A stretch of 53,705 nt of DNA, taken from NCBI GenBank assembly GCA_947259075.1, contig CAMYKQ010000065.1, positions 1 to 53,705 of the forward strand, given 5' to 3'. Below, piece after piece: positions 35,185 to 43,825 of this stretch; within the stretch, counting starts at the first letter, position 1, and each line of letters starts with the position of its first letter. Origin of the DNA: an uncultured Gammaproteobacteria bacterium (GTDB lineage Bacteria > Pseudomonadota > Gammaproteobacteria > DRLM01). A program made the position numbers and the translations under genes. The notes under the pieces were generated by a model, which did not search any database, had not been told where the DNA came from, and saw nothing but the letters and a program-made list of their open reading frames with translations.

Positions 35185-37839
35185 ATGCCGCAATCGGATC
35201 CTCTAGCCGCGCCCCTGAGCCGCGCTGCCATCGATGGCGCGCAAGCAGGGCATCGTTTAGTCGTTTTCGCATATTTTCTCAGTGGCCTGACCTGCATCGC
35301 CTATGAGGTGCTTTGGGTGCGCATGCTCACCCTGCAATTCGGCGCCAGCATCTTCGGCGTGGTGCTCACCGTGTCGGCTTTTATGGCCGGCTTGGGGCTG
35401 GGCAGCCTGCTCGGTGTGCGCTTCAGCAATAAATTGAAATCACCTTTACTGTGGTGTGCGCTGTTGGAGGCGGGCGTGGCCTGCTTCGCGCTGATAATGC
35501 CGTGGCTATTTCAGTGGCTAGAGGGAGGCTTGGACAGGCTAGCGGTTGGCGTTGATCTTTCGCATTGGCATGCGCTGCAAGGTGGCGCGAGTTTCTTGAT
35601 GTTGTTTTTGCCAGCTTTGGCCATGGGGGCGGGGTTCTCGCTGATCTTGCGCGGCTTGTCGGCAACGCCGGTGAGTCTCGGCAAGCTCTATGGCCTGAAC
35701 ACCTTGGGCGGCGTGCTGGGCGCTCTGTTGCCCTTATTGTTGTTGCCGCTGCTGGGCTGGGCGCTGTCTTTGCAATTTATAGTCGTCGTGGGGTTCGTCG
35801 TAGCGGTCATGATTGCCTTGGGCGCGCGAGCCGTGCCGTTACCGCTGGCCGCGCAGGTTACGTTCTCTTCCACTGGGGAGCGGCCGCCATTGTTTGTGTT
35901 ATTGAGTTACGCCGGGGTCGGTGCGGGCGCCTTGATGTTGCAGGTGGGATGGACGCGCTTGTATGGCATGGTGTTGTTGCGCACCGAGTATGTGCTGGCG
36001 GTGCTGCTGGCGGTGTTTCTTTTAGGCATTGGGCTCGGCAGTCTGCTGGCCCGGCGCAGTCTATTGCAAAAGTGGTTCGCCTGGCTGCCGCCTATCGCCG
36101 GCATGTTCGCTTTGCTCAGTCTGTGGGGCTTGCCCTGGCTGGCGGGCTGGGCCGACCGTCAACAATTTGAGTCCTTGTCGGCCGCGCTGATTTGGCAGGG
36201 CTTGGCGTTGGCGCTGCTGACCTTCCCCACGACCTTGATGCTAGGTGCTTGGCTGCCTTTGTTGAGTGAGCGCATCGCGGCGGGAAAAAATGTGGCGGGC
36301 GCATGGCTGTATGGCGCCAACTCGGTGGGGGCGGCGCTGGGTGCGATGCTGGGCGGGGTCGTGTTGGTGCCGTGGATGGGTACGAGCGCGGTCATCGTGC
36401 TCGCGGCGTTGTTGCTGTTCGTGAGTGGCATGGGGAGCATATCAAACCGCCGGCCCTGGTTGACGGCGCCGGTGCTGGTGGCCGCCGCGGTGCCGGTGCT
36501 GGCCTTTCCCGCGGTCAGTGTGCTGCTGCCCGTGACCCAGGCCGAGGTGAAGGATCTGGCGCTCTACGAGGACGCGTTATCCATTACTCACGTAGTAGAA
36601 CAGCCGGACGGCCAGCGTTTACTGCTGGCGGATCTGCAGCGCATGGATGCGTCCTCCGATCCGGTCGCGGTGGTCGGCCAGCAAAACCAGGCGCGCTTGC
36701 CACTGTTGTTGCATGAGGCGCCGCGCTCGGTGCTTTTTCTGGGCTTGGGTACGGGGATTTCCGCTTCGGGTGCCTTGCTGTTTCCAGACATCGAGATAAC
36801 GGCGGTTGAGCTGTCGGAGGGGGCGATCCGCGCGGCGGAGCGCTGGTTTGCCCCGGTGAATGCGGGCGTGATGGGGCGGATCCGTGTGGTGAATGATGAT
36901 GCCCGGCGATTTCTGCGTGCTGACACGGCCAAGTATGACGTCATTATTGGTGATCTCTTTCACCCGGATTTGATCGGGCGCGGCAATCTCCTTTCGGTGC
37001 AGCAGTTCCAGCAGGCGCGCGGGCATTTGACGGCCAATGGCTTGTTTGTGCAATGGCTCGCTTTGAATCAGTTCGATGCCGAATCGTTGGCGATTGTGCT
37101 GCGCAGTTTTAGACGGGTATTCCCCGATGCGCGTTTATTCGTCGAGGGTTTTCGTTTGGCGCTGGTGGGGCCACGCGATCACTGGCGGGGGGCGCCCGCG
37201 GTGCTGAATAATCTGGCGCGCATGCCGGCGGAGATGCGTGTGGCGGCCACTGGGAGCGAGGGGCCGTGGACTTGGCTGGGGCGTTACTGGGGTCCTATTT
37301 TGGATAGTCCGGGGCCGCTACAGGATGAATGGCGGCCTAAAATCGAGTTTAAGCTGCCCCAGTCGCGTTATGCCGGTTCATTCGATCTAGGCGGGCTGCT
37401 GGATCAATTGTTGTGGCAACGCCAAGACCTCGGGGTTGCGGCATCGGCCTTGGGGGTTGAGGCTAAAGATCAGGAGGCGTTCGAACGGGCCTTTATCGCC
37501 TCGGATTTGTCGCTACGCAGTTGGATGCTGTCTTTGCGGGGTAATGCGCAGGAAGCGCAGCGCTTGCTGCGCGCGGCTTATGAGGCTAATCGGCAAGATC
37601 GGTGGATTGCATTTAATTTGGCTGATCAAATGCTCTTGTCTCTGCCGCAAGCCATACGCCAGGGGCGAGATGAGCGCGATGCCTTGAAAGCAGTGCTGGA
37701 GGTGCATCCGGATCATGCAGGGGCGCTACGAGCGCTTTGGCGGCTTTATCAAGCGGCAGGTGATAGCGACGAGGCGCAACGCCATTGGGGCCGTTTGCGG
37801 AGGCTGAGTCCGCTTGAGCGAGAGGCGGGCCTTAATTAA
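35185..37839 (+). CDS. Fused membrane transporter-like/spermidine synthase-like protein
   Basis: The 884-residue protein has about 12 membrane segments (residues 25-450; SGLTCIAYEVLWVRML is the typical start), then a Rossmann methyltransferase-like domain of the spermidine synthase family (about 510-690) with VLFLGLGTGISASG, the acidic ITAVELSE and YDVIIGDLFHPDL. The last 110 residues look like TPR helices (RLLRAAYEANRQDRWIAFNLAD). It probably does not make spermidine in the usual way; membrane fusions of this type are widespread and uncharacterised. GC content is back to the window's high level here. Confidence 0.8.
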   Translation: MPQSDPLAAPLSRAAIDGAQAGHRLVVFAYFLSGLTCIAYEVLWVRMLTLQFGASIFGVVLTVSAFMAGLGLGSLLGVRFSNKLKSPLLWCALLEAGVACFALIMPWLFQWLEGGLDRLAVGVDLSHWHALQGGASFLMLFLPALAMGAGFSLILRGLSATPVSLGKLYGLNTLGGVLGALLPLLLLPLLGWALSLQFIVVVGFVVAVMIALGARAVPLPLAAQVTFSSTGERPPLFVLLSYAGVGAGALMLQVGWTRLYGMVLLRTEYVLAVLLAVFLLGIGLGSLLARRSLLQKWFAWLPPIAGMFALLSLWGLPWLAGWADRQQFESLSAALIWQGLALALLTFPTTLMLGAWLPLLSERIAAGKNVAGAWLYGANSVGAALGAMLGGVVLVPWMGTSAVIVLAALLLFVSGMGSISNRRPWLTAPVLVAAAVPVLAFPAVSVLLPVTQAEVKDLALYEDALSITHVVEQPDGQRLLLADLQRMDASSDPVAVVGQQNQARLPLLLHEAPRSVLFLGLGTGISASGALLFPDIEITAVELSEGAIRAAERWFAPVNAGVMGRIRVVNDDARRFLRADTAKYDVIIGDLFHPDLIGRGNLLSVQQFQQARGHLTANGLFVQWLALNQFDAESLAIVLRSFRRVFPDARLFVEGFRLALVGPRDHWRGAPAVLNNLARMPAEMRVAATGSEGPWTWLGRYWGPILDSPGPLQDEWRPKIEFKLPQSRYAGSFDLGGLLDQLLWQRQDLGVAASALGVEAKDQEAFERAFIASDLSLRSWMLSLRGNAQEAQRLLRAAYEANRQDRWIAFNLADQMLLSLPQAIRQGRDERDALKAVLEVHPDHAGALRALWRLYQAAGDSDEAQRHWGRLRRLSPLEREAGLN

Positions 37840-37863
37840 TGACGGTGATAAAAGCGAGATATG

Positions 37864-37897
37864 AAAAAGGGGCCGCTAACGCGGCCCCTTTTTTTAC
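37864..37897. terminator. Bidirectional terminator between convergent genes
   Basis: AAAAAGGGGCCGC (37864-37876) pairs with GCGGCCCCTTTTT (37881-37893) around a TAAC loop, with A- and T-runs on the two sides. It can serve the fusion gene ending at 37839 and the leftward microprotein gene ending at 37920. Confidence 0.9.
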
Positions 37898-37919
37898 ATT
37901 CATCCTGGACTTTTGATGA

Positions 37920-38057
37920 TTATTTTCCGCGTTCTTCTTCCCGGCGGCGGCGCAGAACGTCTTGAAAGGCCGCGTCGCTAACCAAGTAGGCGCCAAAAAT
38001 GACGACGCTAAAAACGATGATAGGAACCAGAACTCGAATACCGATTTCTTCGACCAC
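37920..38057 (-). CDS. Small single-span membrane protein (45 aa)
   Basis: A GTG with AAGGAGG seven bases before it opens a 45-codon frame. The product starts MVEEIGIRV, has one helix (LVPIIVFSVVIFGAYLV) and ends in a charged tail LRRRREEERGK. The strong SD, clean helix and following terminator support a real gene. It stands alone and diverges from the next microprotein gene. Confidence 0.65.
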   Translation of the reverse strand: MVEEIGIRVLVPIIVFSVVIFGAYLVSDAAFQDVLRRRREEERGK

Positions 38058-38377
38058 GTTACCCCCTCCTTATAAGAAGCCTTCCCCGATTAGGTAGAAT
38101 AGGCGAGTTTCAAGACTATAGACAATCATCTTGCAAAATACAATATCCTTTTCAGTGAGAGATGCTTGGCCAGTAGATGGTTGAGGGAATAAACCCGCGA
38201 TGCGTTAAGCCTGTTATCTGGCGGGGCTTGCTGCTGGGTGCTAGCGAAACCAATAGGCTTTGGACGGTTGCATCCATGAAAGGGATTGGATAAAGTAACT
38301 TTGCTCGAATAAAGCGGGTTTGCCCTGGAAGGGTGGGCGGTTTTTGGGTCGTTCGTAAATAAGGGGGAGTGGATAAT
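38058..38377. other. Divergent intergenic region between two microprotein genes
   Basis: There is no gene in these 320 bases. They are AT-rich next to 38057 and must hold promoters for both flanking microprotein genes. No operator or promoter could be fixed with confidence. Confidence 0.5.
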
Positions 38378-38458
38378 ATGAATAACGTTGGATTTCTTGC
38401 CGTTCTGTTTGGTATTGCGCTTTTGATTTTCGTCGTTCTGCCCTCAATGACCATCTAG
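38378..38458 (+). CDS. Very small single-span membrane protein (26 aa)
   Basis: An ATG preceded by AAGGGGGAG opens a 26-codon frame. Almost the whole product is one helix: MNNVGF, then LAVLFGIALLIFVVL, then PSMTI. It lies about 140 bp before the second half-length CcoN-like gene. The size fits the smallest known oxidase subunits. Confidence 0.55.
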   Translation: MNNVGFLAVLFGIALLIFVVLPSMTI

Positions 38459-38599
38459 GCAGGCGGACAGTTCACGAGTCTGTTTTTTCAGCGGTGCTGA
38501 GGGGAGATGGGAGCGGGGCTCGGCATTTGCCCTGGCTCCGTTATTGTAAAGACGTTGGCGTCTGTTGGTTGGTGTTTATTTATATTGTAAATAAGAGGC

Positions 38600-39127
38600 T
38601 TGATTTTGCATCCCCCGCAGCCCGCCGCTGAATTACGTCAGCTGCTCAAGTTTTTGCTTGGAGCGGCATTCTTCCTTTTTGTCGGCACGGTGCATGGCGT
38701 GCTGCAAGTCCTTCCCCCCATACGGGCGTGGTTGGACTCCGTAGGCAGTCCGATCAGTGGGCCTGGCCACATGATTGACCCGCTGGCCCACGCCCATATC
38801 AATGTCGTTGGTGGCCTAGTCATCATCGGGATGGCGGTGACCTATTATTTGCTTCCAATTTTGTCGAATAAGCCCCTGTGGTCGAGACGCTTGGTTGATC
38901 ATTCGTTTTGGTGGACCGCGTTGGGGGTGAGTGGGTTTTACCTCACTTTGATGGTTTTCGGTATCGTTGAAGGTAATTTGTTGCTGTCTGATCCCAAGGC
39001 CGTACCGGATGTCCATCGCTATTACGGCCCGTGCATCAGCGTGGTTGCCACGGTGATGGGTGTTGGTTTCTGGGTGTTTTTCACTAATGTCTTTATTACC
39101 TTCAGAACCGTCTACAAGAAAGCATGA
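38600..39127 (+). CDS. Second half-length CcoN-like membrane protein
   Basis: The 175-residue protein has five helices. AHAHINVVGGLVIIGMAVTYYLLP corresponds, in parts, to the HxH helix of CcoN, and SFWWTALGVSGFY to the next helix, so it resembles the C-terminal half of CcoN and the protein at 25716. The CuB ligands are missing. The start is a TTG (38600), with another TTG at 38606 as an alternative. Its TGA overlaps the ATG of the next gene. Confidence 0.72.
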   Translation: MILHPPQPAAELRQLLKFLLGAAFFLFVGTVHGVLQVLPPIRAWLDSVGSPISGPGHMIDPLAHAHINVVGGLVIIGMAVTYYLLPILSNKPLWSRRLVDHSFWWTALGVSGFYLTLMVFGIVEGNLLLSDPKAVPDVHRYYGPCISVVATVMGVGFWVFFTNVFITFRTVYKKA

Positions 39128-39639
39128 GCGGCGCTTGCGGCTGTCCCACTGAGATCCCGGCTTGGGACGGCGAGGATGTCGATCTCGGCGGGATCCAGGT
39201 TCACGCGTTACCGATTCCCATGTTCATGCATATGCCTATTGCCTACGATCTCTATTTGGATCGCCAGCGGCAACTCATCGAAAAGTTAGGCGTTAAAGAG
39301 CGCTGGCCTGGGCTGGTGTTGAGCCGCACGGGATTTTTCAGGGGTAGTCTCACACGCTTGCTGGAAGAGACGCTCTCGCCGTCCCGGCATATTCGGATGC
39401 TGCCCAAGCCGTTCTGGTTGCGGGCGGTGGTCCATCACGGCAATGTCAGTACCAGCTATAAAGTGATTCAGCGCATGCAGGCGGAGCTGGTTGATGCCGG
39501 GCGGGCGCCCAAGGAGTTGTATATGTGCCATCTCACCTGCCCGCTTTGCAGTGAAGCCAGGGGCGGTGAGCGGATTCTCTTATTGCGCCGCTGGGAAGAG
39601 AGCGCGTTTTTGAAAAAACGCCAAGCAGGCCGCGCTTGA
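39124..39639 (+). CDS. Cysteine-motif protein of unknown function (171 aa)
   Basis: A soluble protein with CGC near the N-terminus (residues 5-7) and CHLTCPLC near the C-terminus (about 135-142), a possible metal or cluster site. The middle contains MFMHMPIAYDLYLDR and a helix-rich region. It is coupled by ATGA overlap to the half-CcoN gene, so it may act on that protein or its metal or haem content. No family is recognised. Confidence 0.6.
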   Translation: MSGACGCPTEIPAWDGEDVDLGGIQVHALPIPMFMHMPIAYDLYLDRQRQLIEKLGVKERWPGLVLSRTGFFRGSLTRLLEETLSPSRHIRMLPKPFWLRAVVHHGNVSTSYKVIQRMQAELVDAGRAPKELYMCHLTCPLCSEARGGERILLLRRWEESAFLKKRQAGRA

Positions 39640-39791
39640 ATCTTTAAATTTCTTTGTTCCCCATCTTGATTCGACGCGCTGGTTTTCGTAACCGATAGTG
39701 TGCCGCGCCTTCAACAAGCTAACTCACGAATAAATTGCTGGCTTCTCGTCATCTGGCGACTGATGGATGGCGCTGCCGCTATCGAGGGCCG

Positions 39792-40214
39792 TTAGGGTTC
39801 GATTGTATTTGGCTGCGTTGTTTGTTCGTTTAAGGGGAAGCGCAATATGGCTTGGCGGTTGTCACGTTCAATGCGCACATACAAGACGTCAGTGCCAGGG
39901 TCGCCTACCGCGATGGCGCGGCGGTATACGCCAACATGGCCATCTTGAATGGCCTGGTTCCAGCGGCCTTCTTCGTTGATGCGCAAGGTGATGATCAAGT
40001 TATGAACGGGTTTTCGGCCCTCGCGGGAGGCGATGATGAGGAATTCATTCATGCCGCGGCTGATCTGGGATGGCCGTGTTTCAACTTGGATTTTCACGTC
40101 CTCCCAAGTCTGCGCGGGCATGCTGGGGACGGGGGTGCTATCGCAGGCGCTCAAGATTAAACAGAGTGAGCTTATAATCCAGACGGCGGGTAATTGCATT
40201 TTATGAAGGCGCAT
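39792..40214 (-). CDS. FixH/YtkA-like lipoprotein
   Basis: The 140-residue product has a lipoprotein signal ending LSAC and an immunoglobulin-like domain as in FixH/YtkA (VETRPSQISRGMNEFLI, later LIITLRINEEGRW). CcoH/FixH is needed for cbb3 assembly, and this is the fourth gene of the leftward run after ccoG. The start at 40214 is chosen for the signal; ATG 40199 is an alternative. It overlaps the previous gene by 14 bases. Confidence 0.65.
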   Translation of the reverse strand: MRLHKMQLPAVWIISSLCLILSACDSTPVPSMPAQTWEDVKIQVETRPSQISRGMNEFLIIASREGRKPVHNLIITLRINEEGRWNQAIQDGHVGVYRRAIAVGDPGTDVLYVRIERDNRQAILRFPLNEQTTQPNTIEP

Positions 40215-40569
40215 TGGTTTGAAAATAATGGATGAGTTTACGCATATCTTCCTCTGCGATGGGTGATAAGCCGCTGGTGTTCCGGTGTTGCTGCATGCGC
40301 AACACGATGGGCCGCCATTCGCCCCTGCCGTGAGAAGAGGGGCGCGGCGGGGCGTGGCAATCGCCACACCATTTTTTCAGCAGAGTTTGGGTTTCGCTAC
40401 TTGCGCTAGTTTGAAAACCCATGGTTGCTTCCTGTTTGCCCATGTCGCAGCCCGTCATGCCAAGGACTGTGAGTATCGATATCGAGAATAGCATGCATGG
40501 CATGATGGCGGTGATGCGTCGGGTGCGTTGTGTTTGTGATTGCGTCAGAGTGATGGTCATTTTGGGCAT
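40201..40569 (-). CDS. Cytochrome c lipoprotein (monohaem)
   Basis: The 122-residue protein has a basic, then hydrophobic N-terminus ending GMTGC (lipobox) and one haem site CGDCH in LLKKWCGDCHAPP. The Met in VLRMQQH or the later region may be the sixth ligand. It would be anchored to the membrane facing the periplasm and could bring electrons to the oxidase. It follows the 40667 gene after 97 bp. Confidence 0.75.
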   Translation of the reverse strand: MPKMTITLTQSQTQRTRRITAIMPCMLFSISILTVLGMTGCDMGKQEATMGFQTSASSETQTLLKKWCGDCHAPPRPSSHGRGEWRPIVLRMQQHRNTSGLSPIAEEDMRKLIHYFQTNAPS

Positions 40570-40666
40570 GGCTTTTTACATCTGAATTCATGGTGTGCCG
40601 TGTCCCGCTGCTCGAATACGATTGACGGGGTGCGCCTGCTAGTACGGTGTACTGTATTTTCGCGGC

Positions 40667-41089
40667 CTATTTTTTTTGTTCTTTTTCGAGTGCCGCCGCG
40701 GCTTGTTGTTCCTTTTTGCGCATGCGCCGCGCGCGGCCATCGACCATGTAGTAGATGGCGCCCGCCATGGTGATGACCCACACCGCGCCGGCGACGATGC
40801 CCCAGTCGAACCAGGGGCGCTCATAACCAGGGCGTACGCCCCAGAAGGGAAAGGTGAGACCGGTGGCGACGAGAAGGAGCACGAAAAAGAGCGCGAAAAA
40901 CCAGTAGGGGACGCCGTGATCGGACGAAGGGTCCGCCATTTTTTCGAGCATCTCCCAATCTTCGAGACCGCGTTTGTTGATGCGGTCTTCATCGCTGGCG
41001 TAGCCGAAGTGATCGCCGCGTTTTTCACCCCACTGGGTTTCAGGGGTGGCGCTCATCTTCTCGCGTTCATCATTCTCTTTTGCGGCCAT
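40667..41089 (-). CDS. Two-span membrane protein with WGxRP motif (140 aa)
   Basis: It has a hydrophilic N-terminus of about 60 residues, a helix (about 62-82) ending in LTFPFWGVRP, a second helix (about 94-113) and an Arg/Lys/Glu-rich tail. The FPFWGVRP block matches MPIWGQRP in the 30825 protein, also just after a helix. It starts 6 bases after ccoG, so it is in the same operon. Confidence 0.65.
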   Translation of the reverse strand: MAAKENDEREKMSATPETQWGEKRGDHFGYASDEDRINKRGLEDWEMLEKMADPSSDHGVPYWFFALFFVLLLVATGLTFPFWGVRPGYERPWFDWGIVAGAVWVITMAGAIYYMVDGRARRMRKKEQQAAAALEKEQKK

Positions 41090-41095
41090 GGGGCA

Positions 41096-42406
41096 TTAAC
41101 CTCGTTCTGCGTAGTGCTGTATCTGAAAACTATCTTTCCAGCCATCCGCCGCTTGGGCGTGGACCGTGATGTTGTAAAAACCCGTCGCGAGCCCAGGCTT
41201 GATATGCAGGTTGATATCTTTGCGATCCGCCGTAGTGAAAGCCGCTTGAGTGTTGTCGAGGCTGTACATGTTTTCGGGGAGTCCTTCCACTTGCACGCTG
41301 ACGCTGGCCGCTTGATAGGTCTTATTGGCGATATTGATGCGATAGTCTTGGATTTGCTTGCCGTGGTTGACTTCCGCGCGATAGACCGAGAGATGATATG
41401 GGTTGTAATCGATGATGCCCCAGGCGAGCATGCTTATCGCAAGGATGAAAACCGGGGTGACCCATTTGGTGCGGTTGAGCAGGCTGATCAGATCCATTTT
41501 ATTGTTGTCGCGCTGTTTGCCGCGCCGGTGGCCGAACTTCAGGCTCAGCAGTCCGGGCTCACCGTGTTTGGTGTGGAGGCTGTCACAGGCGGTGATGCAT
41601 TCGCCGCAGTTGATGCAGCTGTCGAAGGTGAGTGTGTTGCGCGGGTCGATGCTGACTGGGCATTTGGTTTCGCAATAGTTGCACTTGCCGCATTCCTCGC
41701 CGCGGGAGGCGTCGTATTCGATGTGCAGGGTGTCGCGGGTTTTGAATAGAAATTGCCACATGCGGTAGATGCACATGTAACGGCAGACGTAGTGGCGGAT
41801 GACGGCGATATTGGTGGCGGCGATGAAAACAAAGACCGCGTAAATCCAGTACAGTGAATTGGTCAGGGCTGGGTGCGTCTGCAGGGTTAAAAAGGCCCAA
41901 GCTGCCTCGGGCGGCAGAAAATAAAGCATCGGAATGATGCAGATCAGCATCGATGCCGCGATAATTTTTACGCCCAGCACTACCCAGTTTTTCCAGTTGT
42001 TTTTCCCCGATGAGACGCGCGAGCCGCTCGGCTCGTCGCCCCAGTTGATCATGGCGCGCTTGCCGAGCAGGCGCGAGGTGAGGTTGTTGGCCCAAGTGGA
42101 GAAGGTGTTTTGCGGGCAGACCCAGCCGCAGAAGACATTGCCCATGGTGGAGTAGAGTACGATCAGCAGGCAGGCGGCGGCGAGCCAGAAGCCGAAGACG
42201 ATGAAGAAGTCCGCGAACCAGATTTGGTGGTTGAGGATGACGAAGCCGGAGGAGACGTCGATGCGGAACAGGCCAAGCAATGGGATGAGAATAAGGGCGG
42301 CGATCGTGCCGATCCGGGTCGATTGCCGCCAGCGCGCCATTTTCGCCCCGCCACTTTTGGGCTCAGTCACAATGGGGATGCGCTTAAATGTCGCGTGTTC
42401 ACTCAT
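41096..42406 (-). CDS. ccoG: Cytochrome c oxidase accessory protein CcoG
   Basis: CcoG (RdxA/FixG) is a membrane-bound ferredoxin-like copper reductase needed for cbb3 assembly. The 436-residue protein has five helices and two cluster motifs: CGKCNYCETKCP and CINCGECITACDS, the first Cys near residue 215, then a C-terminal periplasmic Ig-like domain. All marks are intact. The presence of CcoG supports the cbb3 nature of the nearby oxidase. It leads a four-gene leftward run. Confidence 0.93.
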   Translation of the reverse strand: MSEHATFKRIPIVTEPKSGGAKMARWRQSTRIGTIAALILIPLLGLFRIDVSSGFVILNHQIWFADFFIVFGFWLAAACLLIVLYSTMGNVFCGWVCPQNTFSTWANNLTSRLLGKRAMINWGDEPSGSRVSSGKNNWKNWVVLGVKIIAASMLICIIPMLYFLPPEAAWAFLTLQTHPALTNSLYWIYAVFVFIAATNIAVIRHYVCRYMCIYRMWQFLFKTRDTLHIEYDASRGEECGKCNYCETKCPVSIDPRNTLTFDSCINCGECITACDSLHTKHGEPGLLSLKFGHRRGKQRDNNKMDLISLLNRTKWVTPVFILAISMLAWGIIDYNPYHLSVYRAEVNHGKQIQDYRINIANKTYQAASVSVQVEGLPENMYSLDNTQAAFTTADRKDINLHIKPGLATGFYNITVHAQAADGWKDSFQIQHYAERG

Positions 42407-42618
42407 GGTCCAATGTTGCCCGCTTCAGTTAGGTGTGCTTCATTTCTCGCTGACGCTACTTCAAATTGGGGTGTATGGAACGGTGATTGCTCAGTAGCCG
42501 ACAGGGTGTGATCTCTGCTGGTATAGTAAGTGAGGCATGCATCATGTGCAGGTGTTCCTGACAGCAGAGACTCCACTGCGCATGATATCACTCACAGGGA
42601 TAATTGGGGAGCGCCATC

Positions 42619-43038
42619 GTGCCGAGAGCTGGGATTCGTTTGCGAGGTTTTATAGTTCTGTGCGCTTGCTTGTTGCTCTTGCCCGGGTGTGAGACGGGCA
42701 GTCCGGTAGCGGATGCGCAAGCGGTGGCCGAGCGCTACTATCAAGCGTTGAAAAACAAGGATTTTGAGGCGGCTTCGGGCTTTTTCGCGGCGGGGTTAAA
42801 GAGTCCGGATCAGTGGTTGCAGCAGCTTGAGGTGTATCACGATAAGCTGGGTGATTTCGAGACCAGTAGACTTACGAACGCGGTGGTGAACACCGTATTC
42901 AGCGGCCGGCGTTACTCGCTTACCTATGCCGTTAAATATGCCAAGTTTCCCGCGACCGAGACGCTCATTTTGTTCGAACCCGTCTCCAAGGAGAGTCTGC
43001 TGATTGAAAATGTCGTGGTGATGTCCCGGGGTTTGTGA
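42619..43038 (+). CDS. Lipoprotein, NTF2-like (139 aa)
   Basis: It has a lipoprotein signal ending LPGC and a soluble domain with AVAERYYQALKNKDFEAASGFF, typical of NTF2-like/DUF4019-type proteins. The GTG at 42619 is preferred for GGGGAG eight bases upstream; the frame is open to 42604. It diverges from ccoG and converges on the VWA gene. Function unknown. Confidence 0.65.
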   Translation: MPRAGIRLRGFIVLCACLLLLPGCETGSPVADAQAVAERYYQALKNKDFEAASGFFAAGLKSPDQWLQQLEVYHDKLGDFETSRLTNAVVNTVFSGRRYSLTYAVKYAKFPATETLILFEPVSKESLLIENVVVMSRGL

Positions 43039-43045
43039 ACCGCGC

Positions 43046-43825
43046 TTATTTGAAATCCAGCAGCAGCATTTTGCCCCCGGTTTTTTGCGCCAGGGCTTGG
43101 TATTCGCGCTCGGTATATGGGTCGGACCGGCCCAGGGGCAGCGTGAACACTGGCCGGGGAATTTCATTGTAATGCACGGTGTCATCCGAAGGCTCATCAC
43201 CGATGAGAAGATAGGCGCCGGGTAAGGGGGCGTTCTTCAAGGCCATGCGGAAGGCGAGGCCGATGTTTTCAATATTGCCCGCGAACGGGGCGCCACTCAT
43301 CAGGTTGTCGAACATCTCGCCCATCGTGCCGGTGTAAGTTTGGATGGTGCGGTCGGAAAACCAGGTGATGGCCGAGACCTGTTTGTCGGAACGCACGGCG
43401 ATGAGACGTAGGATGGGGATCAAGAATGCGGAAACACCGTGCATCGAACCCGAGGCATCAACCACCATGTGCAGGTCTTTCCCCGGAATATCCTTCAAAC
43501 CTTCAATGAATAAATCAAAATCCTTGCGCCCGATACTGGCGGCGCTCAAGATGATGTCCACTTCCCCTTCCGGATCGGTGATCAGGATTTTCTCCAAATT
43601 CTGCTTGAGCCGGGTCTTATCGCTTTCCACCACTTTCAGTTCTTTTTCCAGCGCCTCCAGTTGTTTCTTTAATTTGGGGAGTTCGTTTTGCTCGGAGACG
43701 CGCGAGGTGATGAGGATGACCACGAGCAAAAAGACGAAGGTGCCGAGCATCATCAATGCGATGTCGGAAAAACTTTCGTGGATATTGGACCCCCCTTTGC
43801 GGCGGCGGCGCGTTTGCCGGGCCAT
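43046..43825 (-). CDS. MotB-like membrane protein with von Willebrand A domain
   Basis: The 259-residue protein has a basic start, one helix (about 21-41) preceded by FSDIALMMLGTFVFLL, with an Asp (21) in the place of the proton-binding Asp of MotB. A coiled coil (45-80) follows, then a VWA domain (about 115-259) with MIDAS residues DASGS (123-127) and GDEPSDD. MotB normally has an OmpA-type peptidoglycan-binding domain here. It shares one base with the stop of the MotA-like gene upstream (TAATG). Confidence 0.75.
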   Translation of the reverse strand: MARQTRRRRKGGSNIHESFSDIALMMLGTFVFLLVVILITSRVSEQNELPKLKKQLEALEKELKVVESDKTRLKQNLEKILITDPEGEVDIILSAASIGRKDFDLFIEGLKDIPGKDLHMVVDASGSMHGVSAFLIPILRLIAVRSDKQVSAITWFSDRTIQTYTGTMGEMFDNLMSGAPFAGNIENIGLAFRMALKNAPLPGAYLLIGDEPSDDTVHYNEIPRPVFTLPLGRSDPYTEREYQALAQKTGGKMLLLDFK

